Assembly: GCA_040268355.1 (NCBI GenBank)
Contig: JAWRIT010000053.1
Coordinates: forward strand, 1 to 18,266
Direction of reading: 5' to 3'
Length of the DNA: 18,266 nt
From: UBA1367 sp040268355
Lineage (GTDB): Bacteria; Actinomycetota; Coriobacteriia; Coriobacteriales; Atopobiaceae
Shown here: in pieces, positions 1 to 7,600 of the stretch
Layout of the letters: every line of letters begins with the position of its first letter
Position numbering within the stretch: position 1 is the stretch's first letter
Translations under genes and position numbers: made by a program
The notes under the pieces: model-generated
What the model saw: only the letters and a program-made list of their open reading frames with translations
What the model was told of the DNA's origin: nothing
Databases searched by the model: none

Positions 1-15
1 CCCGTCCTTGTGCTC

Positions 16-54
16 GCGGCAAGGCCGCTGTCTTGTCAGTGGGAGCGAAGCTCC
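16..54 (-). terminator. Possible 3' hairpins downstream of the ferredoxin gene
   Basis: Two short perfect inverted repeats lie just after the ferredoxin stop codon in its direction of transcription: GGAGC/GCTCC with a 3-base loop at 42-54, and GCGGC/GCCGC with a 3-base loop at 16-28. Neither has a T-run, so this is at best a weak or factor-assisted terminator, or an mRNA-stabilising 3' end. Confidence 0.3.
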
Positions 55-64
55 TTGGTGCCCG

Positions 65-244
65 TTAGTCCTCGATCTCGATGCAGCCAACGGGGCAGGC
101 GTCAGCGCAGGCACCGCACCCAATGCAGTCGTCCTCGTTGACGGCGGTGGCGACGTCCTCGACCTCGATAACGCCTACGGGGCAGGCGTCGGCGCAGGCG
201 CCACAGGCAATGCAGGTGTCGGTGTCAATGATTGGCTTGGGCAT
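65..244 (-). CDS. 2[4Fe-4S] bacterial-type ferredoxin, 59 aa
   Basis: This gene encodes a small cytoplasmic electron carrier of the clostridial 2[4Fe-4S] type. It starts at ATG 244 after a strong ribosome site (AGGAGAGGA, 252-260) and ends with TAA at 65-67. The 59 residues contain two complete CxxCxxCxxxCP motifs, with cysteines at 11, 14, 17, 21 and at 40, 43, 46, 50. An extra cysteine is at 54. The two halves are internally duplicated with a 29-residue period that is still obvious at DNA level. In fermentative anaerobes such ferredoxins accept electrons from pyruvate:ferredoxin oxidoreductase or related enzymes and pass them to hydrogenases or Rnf-type complexes. No partner enzyme is in the window, so the specific partner is unknown. 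The family call is very secure. Confidence 0.96.
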   Translation of the reverse strand: MPKPIIDTDTCIACGACADACPVGVIEVEDVATAVNEDDCIGCGACADACPVGCIEIED

Positions 245-308
245 GGTGTGTTCCTCTCCTAGTGTGTGGATAGATCCCCCTTAAGGGCAGAGTAACACGG
301 AGTCGCAG

Positions 309-419
309 CATATACGACCTTCAGGTTGAAGGAATTTGGAGGCGTCGTGAATGCGCAGGTAGACGGCTGAAAGAAATACGGTGGGGAGACATACCAATTA
401 GAATTAGTTAGACCTACAA
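309..419 (-). promoter_or_regulatory. Candidate promoter/operator region of the ferredoxin gene
   Basis: This is the AT-richest part of the neighbourhood and lies upstream of the ferredoxin on its strand. Candidate elements read on the minus strand are an extended -10, TGgTATGTC, at 388-396 with TTGTAG at 414-419 (spacing 20, too long), and TATATG at 309-314. A perfect inverted repeat CCTTCA-ggt-TGAAGG at 318-332 sits beside the second -10 and could be an operator or a leader hairpin. No single promoter is convincing. Confidence 0.3.
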
Positions 420-446
420 AACTTTTCGGCCCGCGCACCTGCATGC

Positions 447-526
447 GGGGATCCCACGCGCGAGAAGGGGTCACAGGTTCGCAGCAGATCCCCACGACCA
501 CGACCCCGGGGATCCCACGCGCGAGA
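447..526. repeat. 19-bp exact direct repeat, two copies 61 bp apart
   Basis: The 19-mer beginning GGGGATCCC and ending GCGCGAGA occurs at 447-465 and again at 508-526. Each copy is followed by a similar G-rich run (aaggggtcacag and ggggaccgcag), so the similarity extends past the exact match. The 8-bp palindrome GGGATCCC is inside each copy. Function is unknown: it could be a dispersed intergenic element, a repeat in a small RNA, or a leftover duplication. Confidence 0.8.
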
Positions 527-610
527 GGGGACCGCAGCCCTCGCCGCGACGGGCGTTCGCCTGACGCGGCGCGGCGCAGGGTGGGCCCGCGGCGGACGGC
601 GGGGCGGCCC

Positions 611-2155
611 CTACAGCCCCCAGGAGGCGCCCAGGTAGATCTCGATCATCATGAGCACCACGAAGGCGAAGGCGTAGGGAGCGATCTTGCCCATGATCTC
701 CCCGTCTTTGCCTTGCAGGTCGACGGCCGCGCACCCGATGGCGATGTTCTGCGGGGAGAGCATCTTGCCGGCGGAGACGCCGAGCGAGTTGGACGCGGCG
801 AGCCAGTACTCGTTGATTCCCAGGGTCTGGGCGGCACTCAGCTGCACGTTGCCGAACAGCACTTCGGAGGAGGTGCCCGAGCCGGTCACAAAGGTCCCCA
901 GCGCCCCCAAAAGCGGTGCGACGAGCGGGTAGAGCCCGCCGAGCGTCCCCACGAAGAAGGCGGCGATCGAGCCGATCATGCCGGAGTAGGTCATGATCTT
1001 GGCGCAGCCCAGGATGCCGAGCATCGTGAGGATGGTCTTGGACATCTGCACCACCGTCAGGTACAGCACGGCAAAGATCTGGTCGAGGTAGGCGCCCTGT
1101 GCCAGGCCCCCCAAGATGCCGCAGACAAGGATCAGCACGCCGGGGGTGTTGATCCAGGTGAAGGTGAGCGTGGCCTCGGGGTTGCCGGCATAGACGTTGA
1201 CGGTGGTCTTGAACGGCGCCAGAAGGTTGTAGATCGGCGCCACCACCTTCGCGGTGCACAGCAGCACCAAGAAGATGAGGATGAATGGGCTCCACGAGAT
1301 GATGGCGCCCTGCACGTCCACGTTCATGTGCTTCTTGAGCACGACCTTGTAGGTCTCGGGGACCTCGCGGGAGGAGTAGCGGATGGCCACGACGAAGGTG
1401 ACGGCGAGCGAGAGGACGGCACCCGCCACGTCGGCGAGCTCCGCGCCCACGAGATGCGCCACCAGGATCTGCGGCAGCGTGAAGGTGATGCCGGCGACCA
1501 AAGGAATCGGCCAGACGCCCTTGAGGGCCTTGAGGCCGCCGCCCACGGCCATGACCATGAGCAGCGGGCACATGATGTTGAACGGGGCCACCTGGAGGGC
1601 CTGGACGTAGCCGAGCTCCAGCACGTCGAGGCCGGTCTGCGTGGCGAGCGTAGTGGTGGGGATGCCCACTGACCCGAACATCGTGGGAACGCCGTTGGCG
1701 ATGAGGCACACGAGGATGGCGGTGATGGGGTCGATCTCCAGGGCGACGAGCATGCTGGCCGGGATGGCCACCGCCGTGCCGAAGCCCGCCATGCCCTCCA
1801 TGAAGTTGCCGAAGCACCACGCGATGAGCACGGTCAGGATCCGCTTGTCCGAGGAGACGGAGGTGAGCATCGCCTTGATGGTCTCCATGGCACCGGTGCT
1901 CACGCACAGGTTGTAGGTGAACACGGCCGCGATGATGACGATGACGATGGGCCAGAGCGCGAAGAGGAAGCCCTCCAGCGCGGCGGTCGCCACGTTGAGT
2001 GGGGCCATGTGCCAGTAGGACATCGCCGCGACGACGGCTACGACCAGGGCCCCGACGCTGGCGAGCCATGCCGGCTGCTTGAGGGCGATGAGCGCGACGA
2101 CGAGCCAGATGATGGGCGTGAGGGCGAGCAGGAACGGAACGACCAGGTCTGCCAT
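611..2155 (-). CDS. lldP: L-lactate permease (LctP/LldP family), 514 aa
   Basis: This is a polytopic inner-membrane protein of the lactate permease family, which imports (or in fermenters may export) lactate, and often glycolate, with protons. I chose the ATG at 2155 because GGAGGAGG lies 8-15 bases upstream; an in-frame ATG 12 codons earlier lacks a comparable site. Of 514 residues most lie in hydrophobic segments, consistent with 12 or more membrane spans. The family-typical EGMAGFG segment is at residues 120-126, and the GSGTSSEVLFGNVQ stretch near residue 430 also matches the family. Length is normal. No lactate dehydrogenase or LutABC genes are adjacent, so direction of transport cannot be inferred. 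It is flanked by its own candidate promoter (2190-2195) and a 366-base gap before the ferredoxin, so it may be monocistronic. Confidence 0.94.
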   Translation of the reverse strand: MADLVVPFLLALTPIIWLVVALIALKQPAWLASVGALVVAVVAAMSYWHMAPLNVATAALEGFLFALWPIVIVIIAAVFTYNLCVSTGAMETIKAMLTSVSSDKRILTVLIAWCFGNFMEGMAGFGTAVAIPASMLVALEIDPITAILVCLIANGVPTMFGSVGIPTTTLATQTGLDVLELGYVQALQVAPFNIMCPLLMVMAVGGGLKALKGVWPIPLVAGITFTLPQILVAHLVGAELADVAGAVLSLAVTFVVAIRYSSREVPETYKVVLKKHMNVDVQGAIISWSPFILIFLVLLCTAKVVAPIYNLLAPFKTTVNVYAGNPEATLTFTWINTPGVLILVCGILGGLAQGAYLDQIFAVLYLTVVQMSKTILTMLGILGCAKIMTYSGMIGSIAAFFVGTLGGLYPLVAPLLGALGTFVTGSGTSSEVLFGNVQLSAAQTLGINEYWLAASNSLGVSAGKMLSPQNIAIGCAAVDLQGKDGEIMGKIAPYAFAFVVLMMIEIYLGASWGL

Positions 2156-2189
2156 GGGTTCTCCTCCTCCGTGGGCGAGCACGCCTCCC

Positions 2190-2195
2190 ATGGTA
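2190..2195 (-). promoter_or_regulatory. Candidate -10 element of lactate permease
   Basis: TACCAT on the minus strand sits 35 bases before the chosen start codon. The same hexamer precedes the ABC transporter and the PcsB-like gene in this window. No good -35 is visible at 16-18 bp. Confidence 0.35.
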
Positions 2196-2218
2196 CCTCG
2201 CTGAGCAGGGACATCTGC

Positions 2219-2249
2219 CGAAAAAACGTGTCCGGGCCGAAATGTCGGC
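2219..2249 (-). terminator. Possible weak terminator after the acyltransferase gene
   Basis: Immediately after the acyltransferase stop, the minus strand has a GCCGA/TCGGC stem with a 4-base loop (2236-2249), extendable by GTC/GAC with a bulge. A run of six T lies about nine bases further on (2221-2226). The gap between stem and T-run is longer than ideal. Confidence 0.35.
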
Positions 2250-2253
2250 GACG

Positions 2254-4425
2254 TTAGGTCGTCGATGCGTCGTCGCCGGTCGTGGTTCCCTCGGGGCTCG
2301 CTGGCGCGTCGGTGGCCGCAGCGTCGTCGGAGGGCGCATCCGCGCCTGCGACCGCGCCGTCGTCAGCGGCCACGGGCGCAGTGGTGGTCGAGGTGTTGTC
2401 GACCACCACCGACTTGCCCGAGCCGACGATCTGCTCCCCGTCGGCGCGCTTCGTCACGGTGCCGCCCAGCCGCTCGATCTCGGGTGCGACCGCCTGGGCG
2501 ATCATGCCGATGTAGATGGGCTGCCCGGTGGGGGTGAGGTGCTCGCCGTCGGCGTAGAGCCAGTCGGCGGCGCCCTCCGAGAGGCCGTGCCAGTCGATGA
2601 GATGGACGTTGCCGTAGCGCTCGGCGCAGGCGGCGAGGGACTGGTTGATGCCCGCCTCCTCCGATCCGGCGATGCGCACGTTGACGAGGTAGACGGTGCG
2701 CCCCTCCCCACAGGCGGCGACCATCTGGTCGAGCTCCTCGGTGGTGGTGGGCGTGTTGGAGAAGGCTTGGATGACGACGACCTTCCCGACGACCCCCTGC
2801 TCCAGGTACTGCGTGAGCACCGTGAGGGCCTGGTCGGGGCGACGGCCCACGTAGCTGTCGAGCAGGCCGTCGGGGAAGGTGGCGTCCCAGTAGGCCGCGG
2901 CGTCGCCGGGAACGGAGTCCCCGACGAGCACGGGGTCGTAGAGCCCTTCCTTCACCTCGTCGGCGGGCGCCCTGACCACGGTGTCCACGGCCGGCAGGGG
3001 GGAGGCGTCCTTTGGCTCGGCGTCCCTGGCGGCCAGGTCGATCGCCTGGTCGGCGGCGTCGCCCGTGCTGACGATGGCCTCCTCGGGAACGAGCGTCTCC
3101 TCGGGCACGACGGCCAGGCCGACGCCGTCCGCGACAAGGACGAGGGAGAGCGCGAGTACGCCCGCCCCCGCAGGCGTGCGCAGCGACGCGGTCCCGTGCG
3201 AGAGCTGCTCGCTGGCGGAGGACAGGAAGGTCCCCTGAGCGATGGGACGCTCCAGCAGCCGGTAGCTGAGCTCGGCGAGAAGCGCGCTTGCCACCACGAC
3301 GACCGCGACCACCCACCAGGGGCTGCCGTTGCCTGTGGCATGTAGGAGCTGGATGAGCGGGTAGTGCCAGAGGTAGATGCCAAAGGAGCGCGATCCCAGC
3401 CAGGCGAGCGGCGGCAACGCGAGCACGCGGGAGATGAGGCCGCCCGGCAGCACGCAGGTCGCGAGGAGCACGGCCGAGCCCAGCGAGGCGACCAGCATGC
3501 CGCCACGATAGAGGATGACCGAGGTGTCTGGGACGAGCGCCATGGCGGCGACGAGCGCCCCCAGCGCCACCAGGGCGGCGAGCTCGATCCCAAGCCGTCC
3601 GCCCTCGATCCGCTCGCGCAGGTCGCGTGCCGGGCGTCTTCCCACGGGCATGACGTAGGCGAGCCAGGCCCCCACGAGCGGCGCGAAGGCACGCGTGTCT
3701 GGGCCGTAGTACACGCGGGTGACGCCTGCGTCCGGGTCGAACAGCACGCCCATCGCCACGGCCGAGCACAGGGCGAGCACGAGGCAGAGCCGGCGCGTGG
3801 TCCGACGGGAGGGCAGGATCGCGCTGAGGACCATCACAAGAGGCCACACCAGGCAGAACTGCACGTCGATGCCCACATACCACAGGTGCGTGAGCGGCGA
3901 GGGACCGCCGATCTGCTCGAAGTACGACACGTTGCGAACGATGTAGCTCACGTTCTCGAACATGCCCAGGGCGGGCAGGATGTCGGGGCGCGCCTTGGTG
4001 AGCAGCACGTGGTCGAAGCCGATGCACGCGAGTACGACGACGGCGACCATGCAGGCCATGGGGGGCCAGATCCGCGCGATCCGGGAGGCCCAGAAGCCCC
4101 CGAGGGCGGTCGGCCCGTCCTTGAGACGGCGGAGCAGCGACGAGGTGACCAGGTATCCGGTGAGCACGAGGAGCATCACCACGCCGAGATGCCCGCTCGG
4201 GAGCCAGGTGACGTCGAGGTGATAGCAGAAGACGGCGATGATCGCGAGGGCACGGTAGCCGTCGAGGGCGGCGACGCGCCCGCCGCCGCGCCTGGCCGCC
4301 CGTTCGTGAGGGCGTGGCTCGGCAGAGCCCCTCACCACCGGGCCCCGTCGCGTGCGCCTTGTCGAGCGTGTCCTCCTGACGTCGCGTTCGCCACGACGTG
4401 AAAGCTGCGGTGACCTGCGTGCCAT
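2254..4425 (-). CDS. OatA/OafA-like membrane acyltransferase with C-terminal SGNH domain, 723 aa
   Basis: This gene encodes a two-part acetyltransferase of the kind that acetylates peptidoglycan or other envelope sugars. An acyltransferase-3 membrane domain (about 51-440) moves acetyl groups across the membrane, and an outer SGNH hydrolase-like domain (about 495-655) transfers them. Visible motifs are His69 in the first span (YHLDV), RIARIWP at 115-121, HLWYVGIDVQF around 180-190, the GDS serine at 504, Asn558, and Asp626-x-x-His629. The usual VEEQF glutamates are replaced by IDVQF, and the SGNH block-III GTN is FSN. The N-terminal 50 residues contain 18 arginines, and the last 50 are a Thr/Ala/Asp-rich tail. 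I prefer ATG 4425 (GAGAGA upstream); a GTG at 4464 has no ribosome site. The acceptor is not shown by sequence; peptidoglycan MurNAc is the best guess. Confidence 0.9.
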   Translation of the reverse strand: MARRSPQLSRRGERDVRRTRSTRRTRRGPVVRGSAEPRPHERAARRGGGRVAALDGYRALAIIAVFCYHLDVTWLPSGHLGVVMLLVLTGYLVTSSLLRRLKDGPTALGGFWASRIARIWPPMACMVAVVVLACIGFDHVLLTKARPDILPALGMFENVSYIVRNVSYFEQIGGPSPLTHLWYVGIDVQFCLVWPLVMVLSAILPSRRTTRRLCLVLALCSAVAMGVLFDPDAGVTRVYYGPDTRAFAPLVGAWLAYVMPVGRRPARDLRERIEGGRLGIELAALVALGALVAAMALVPDTSVILYRGGMLVASLGSAVLLATCVLPGGLISRVLALPPLAWLGSRSFGIYLWHYPLIQLLHATGNGSPWWVVAVVVVASALLAELSYRLLERPIAQGTFLSSASEQLSHGTASLRTPAGAGVLALSLVLVADGVGLAVVPEETLVPEEAIVSTGDAADQAIDLAARDAEPKDASPLPAVDTVVRAPADEVKEGLYDPVLVGDSVPGDAAAYWDATFPDGLLDSYVGRRPDQALTVLTQYLEQGVVGKVVVIQAFSNTPTTTEELDQMVAACGEGRTVYLVNVRIAGSEEAGINQSLAACAERYGNVHLIDWHGLSEGAADWLYADGEHLTPTGQPIYIGMIAQAVAPEIERLGGTVTKRADGEQIVGSGKSVVVDNTSTTTAPVAADDGAVAGADAPSDDAAATDAPASPEGTTTGDDASTT

Positions 4426-4464
4426 TGACGTCTCTCGTTCAGTACTGGTGTGCCAGCTGAGCAC

Positions 4465-4470
4465 ATGATA
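4465..4470 (-). promoter_or_regulatory. Candidate -10 element of the acyltransferase
   Basis: TATCAT on the minus strand lies 39 bases before the preferred ATG, and immediately before the alternative GTG, which argues for the ATG as the real start. No good -35 is visible. Confidence 0.3.
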
Positions 4471-4522
4471 CAGGGCTTTTTCACACGAGGGAAGGGACGT
4501 CGCCCGGCTCGGCGCGGTGCGC

Positions 4523-4528
4523 TACCAT
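4523..4528 (+). promoter_or_regulatory. Candidate -10 element of the ABC transporter gene
   Basis: TACCAT lies in the divergent intergenic region and would start transcription near 4535, just ahead of the hairpin-rich leader at 4542-4627. The -35 is not evident. Confidence 0.3.
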
Positions 4529-4541
4529 AGCGTGTCATACC

Positions 4542-4627
4542 GTGTCGAGCCACAGCTCACGGCCGCGCGGGTGGGGAGGCTCCCGCCTGCGCAGGCTGCG
4601 GCCCGGGAAGTGCCGCCTGGTACGGCA
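4542..4627 (+). promoter_or_regulatory. Structured 5' leader with consecutive hairpins and a possible three-way junction
   Basis: Between the candidate promoter and the ABC transporter start, several pairings stack end to end. A hairpin GTG(tc)GAGC/GCTCAC spans 4542-4560. A closing stem GGCCGC (4561-4566)/GCGGCC (4598-4603) encloses GCGGG/CCCGC (4567-4571 with 4582-4586) and the palindrome GCCTGCGCAGGC (4585-4596). A further stem TGCCG/CGGCA is at 4611-4615 and 4623-4627. The GGCAGGC after it could instead pair with the upstream GCCTGC, giving a possible switch. I recognise no known riboswitch class. In GC-rich DNA some pairing arises by chance, so the element is plausible but unproven. Confidence 0.45.
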
Positions 4628-4648
4628 GGCAGAAAGTCCGAGGTCACC

Positions 4649-7600
4649 ATGCTCCAGCTTGAGCACATTAGCAAGGCCTACACCACCGCATCTTTCACGC
4701 AGCTCGCCCTCGATGACGTCTCGGTGGCGTTTCGCGACAACGAGTTCGCGGCGATCCTGGGGCCGTCCGGCTCAGGCAAGACCACCCTGCTCAACATCCT
4801 GGGTGGGCTTGACCATGCGGACTCGGGCGACATCGTGATCGGTGGTGTGTCGACCACCGACTACGACGACCGCGCCTGGGACACCTACCGCAACCACCGC
4901 ATCGGCTTCATCTTCCAGAGCTACAACCTCATCCCGCACCAAAGCGTCCTCTCGAACGTGGAGCTGGCGCTCACTCTCGCGGGCATCCCAGCCAAGGAGC
5001 GCCACGAGCGCGCCCGGGAGGCCCTCGCGCAGGTGGGGCTCGCCGACCATGTGGACAAGCGCCCCAGCCAGCTGTCCGGCGGCCAGAAGCAGCGGGTGGC
5101 CATCGCCCGCGCGCTGATCAACGACCCGGACATCGTGCTCGCCGACGAGCCGACCGGCGCGCTCGACACCGAGACGGGCGTCCAGGTGATGGACCTGCTC
5201 GCCCAGATCGCGCGCGACCGGCTGGTCATCATGGTCACTCACAACCCCGAGCTCGCGAAGCGCTACGCCACCCGCATCATCCGGCTGCAGGACGGACGGA
5301 TCGCCGACGACTCGCGCCCCCTTGGCGACGACGAGCTCCTTGGGGTGGGCGTCCTGCCCGCCGGACGCGACACGAGCGACACCGCACGCCATGCCTCCAT
5401 GTCCTTCCTCACCGCCCTCGCGCTCTCGTTCAACAACCTCATGACCAAGAAGGGTCGCACCTTCATGACGGCCTTCGCGGGATCGATCGGCATCATCGGC
5501 ATTGCCGCGATCCTCGCGCTCTCCAACGGCGTCAACGACTACATCGCGCGCACCGAGGAGGAGGCACTCTCGAGTTATCCGCTGACGATCACCAAGAGCA
5601 GCTTCGATGTGGCGAGCATGATGGCGGCCCGCACCGGCATCGGCGACGGGGAGGCGGATGACAGCGATGCCGCCGAGACCGACACGGCGGGCACCATCAC
5701 CCAGCGGGCGATCATGTCGGACATGTTCGCCCAAGTGAAGAACAACGACCTCACCTCGTTCAAGGCGTTTCTCGAAAGCGGCGCGTCGGGCGTCGAGTCC
5801 TACGTCAACAGCATCCAGTATTCCTACGGGATCACGCCCCAGGTGTATCAGGCGGACACCTCCGAGGACATCGTGCGGCTCAACCCCTCCCGCATGAGCC
5901 AGACCTTCAGCAACGGCCTCTCGGGATCCGCCCTGCTCGGCGGCGCGTCGACGGTGTCCTCGTTCACCGAGTTGCCCGACGACCGCAAGCTCCTCGAACA
6001 GTCCTTCGAGCTGGCGGAGGGCCGCTGGCCTGCGGCCTTCGACGAGTGCGTGCTGATCTGCCGGCAGGACGGCTCCATCAGCGACTTCACGCTCTACAGC
6101 TTGGGCGTCTACGACACCAAGGTCATGGACGACATGACGACCAAGCTGCTGGCGGGCGAGGAGGTGGAGATCCCCGACACCGAGCGGGCCTTCACTGTTG
6201 ACGACGCCCTGAACCTGCGCTTCTCGGTCGTTCCCGCATCGAGCCTCTACCGACGGAACGCCGAACAGGGGACCTGGTCGGACATGACGGGCGACCGCGA
6301 GTTCATGCGCCAGGTCCTGGCCAAGGGGGTCGACCTCCACGTGGTGGGCGTCGTGTGGAGCCAGGACGCCACCAGCTCGCTGGGGGCGAGCGAGGGCATC
6401 GGCTACACTCCGGCCCTGACGCGTCACCTCATGGACGAGGCGGCCGCGTCCGAGATCGTGAAGGCCCAGCTCGCGAACCGCGACGTCGACGTCTTCACGG
6501 GCAAGACCTTCGAGGAGCTGGCCGACGAGGAGGGCCAGAAGTTCGACGTCGAATCGATGTTCAGCGTGGACGAGGACGCGCTGCGCTCCGCCTTCTCCTT
6601 TGACGCGAGCGCCCTCGAGGGTCTCGGCTCGGGCATCGACCTCTCCGGCGTCGACTTCTCCTCCGCCGCGAGCGGCATCGACCCGAGCGCCCTCTCGAAC
6701 CTCGATTTGGACACCAGCGCGCTCTCGTCGATCTTCGACGAGCAGACCATGGTCCAGATCATGCAGGGTGCGCCGGAGTTCGATCCGAGCCTGCTGGACC
6801 TCTCGCCCGCAGACGTCGAGCTCACGGAAGAGCAGCTGGCTCGGATCGGCCAGGCCGCCACCGACCTGCAGACCGGCTTCTCCGCATGGATGGCCCTGCC
6901 CGAGAACGCCGAGACGGTCGGCGCCGCCCTCTCCGCCGACCCGCCCGACTACGTCTCGCTCATGCAGGCCTACCTGCAGACGGACGAGGCGCGCCAGATC
7001 GTGGAGCCGCTGGGCCAGGAGCTTTCCGAGGAGCTCACCGGCGAGGTGTCCGAGCGGATGACCCAGGCGCTGTCCACCTACATGACCGAGCAGTTCGCCC
7101 CCTACATCGCCGAGGCGATGGGCTCGCTCATGCAGGAGGCGGCCACGGCCCTTGGCAAGCAGATGGCCAAGCAGCTGGCCGAGCGGCTGGCGTCCCAGAT
7201 GGCGGCCGTGACGGGAAAGGTCGGCGAACAGTTGGGCAGCGTCCTCTCCGAGCAGATGACGGCCCAGATGTCGCAGCTCTCCGCCTCGCTCGAGAGCGGC
7301 TTTACGGTCGACGCCGCGGCCTTCGCCTCGGCCATCGAGGTCAACATGACGCAGGAGGACCTGACGAGCCTGCTCACCAATTACATGAACGCCGACGAGC
7401 TGACCTACGAGGGCAACCTCTCCAAGCTGGGGTATGCCACCGTCGAGAGCCCCGAGGCCATCTCCATCTATCCCGTCGACTTTCCCGCCAAGGAGGCGGT
7501 GCTCGAGATCGTGGACGACTACAACGCGCGCGCCGAGCGCGAGGGCAGGCAGGACGAGACGATCGAGTACACCGACCTCGTGGGGGCCCTCATGAGCTCG

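Larger units (their letters stand above)
245..610. other. 366-base gene-free region between lactate permease and ferredoxin
   Basis: No reading frame here has both a plausible start site and a recognisable product. The part next to the permease (about 446-610) is very GC-rich and contains an exact 19-bp direct repeat. The part next to the ferredoxin (about 290-425) is AT-richer and probably holds its promoter. A stem GGGG(A)TC/GACCCC on the minus strand (467-493) lies between the repeats. A short stem CCCGC/GCGGG with a 10-base loop at 430-449 precedes a TTTT run on the minus strand and may be the permease terminator. A 10-bp palindrome CCCTTAAGGG is at 278-287. Confidence 0.5.

Noticed and set aside
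471..2339. Long open frame antiparallel and out of frame to the lactate permease, plus a 409-codon plus-strand frame at 443-1672.
   Set aside because: Both give Arg/His/Asp-rich low-complexity translations without domains; they are GC-bias shadows of the permease gene.
2242..4401. Long plus-strand frames opposite the acyltransferase.
   Set aside because: No recognisable protein and no convincing ribosome site; the minus-strand frame has clear acyltransferase and SGNH motifs.
4620..4650. The segment around GAAAGTCCGAGG resembles the conserved GGAAAGUCCG block of RNase P RNA, preceded by stems.
   Set aside because: The rest of the RNase P RNA consensus is absent and a well-supported ABC transporter coding sequence begins immediately after it, leaving no room for the about 350-base RNA.
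4772..6427. A 551-codon minus-strand frame opposite the ABC transporter.
   Set aside because: It is a mirror frame of the ATPase and outer domain with His/Gly/Arg-rich sequence and no family features.
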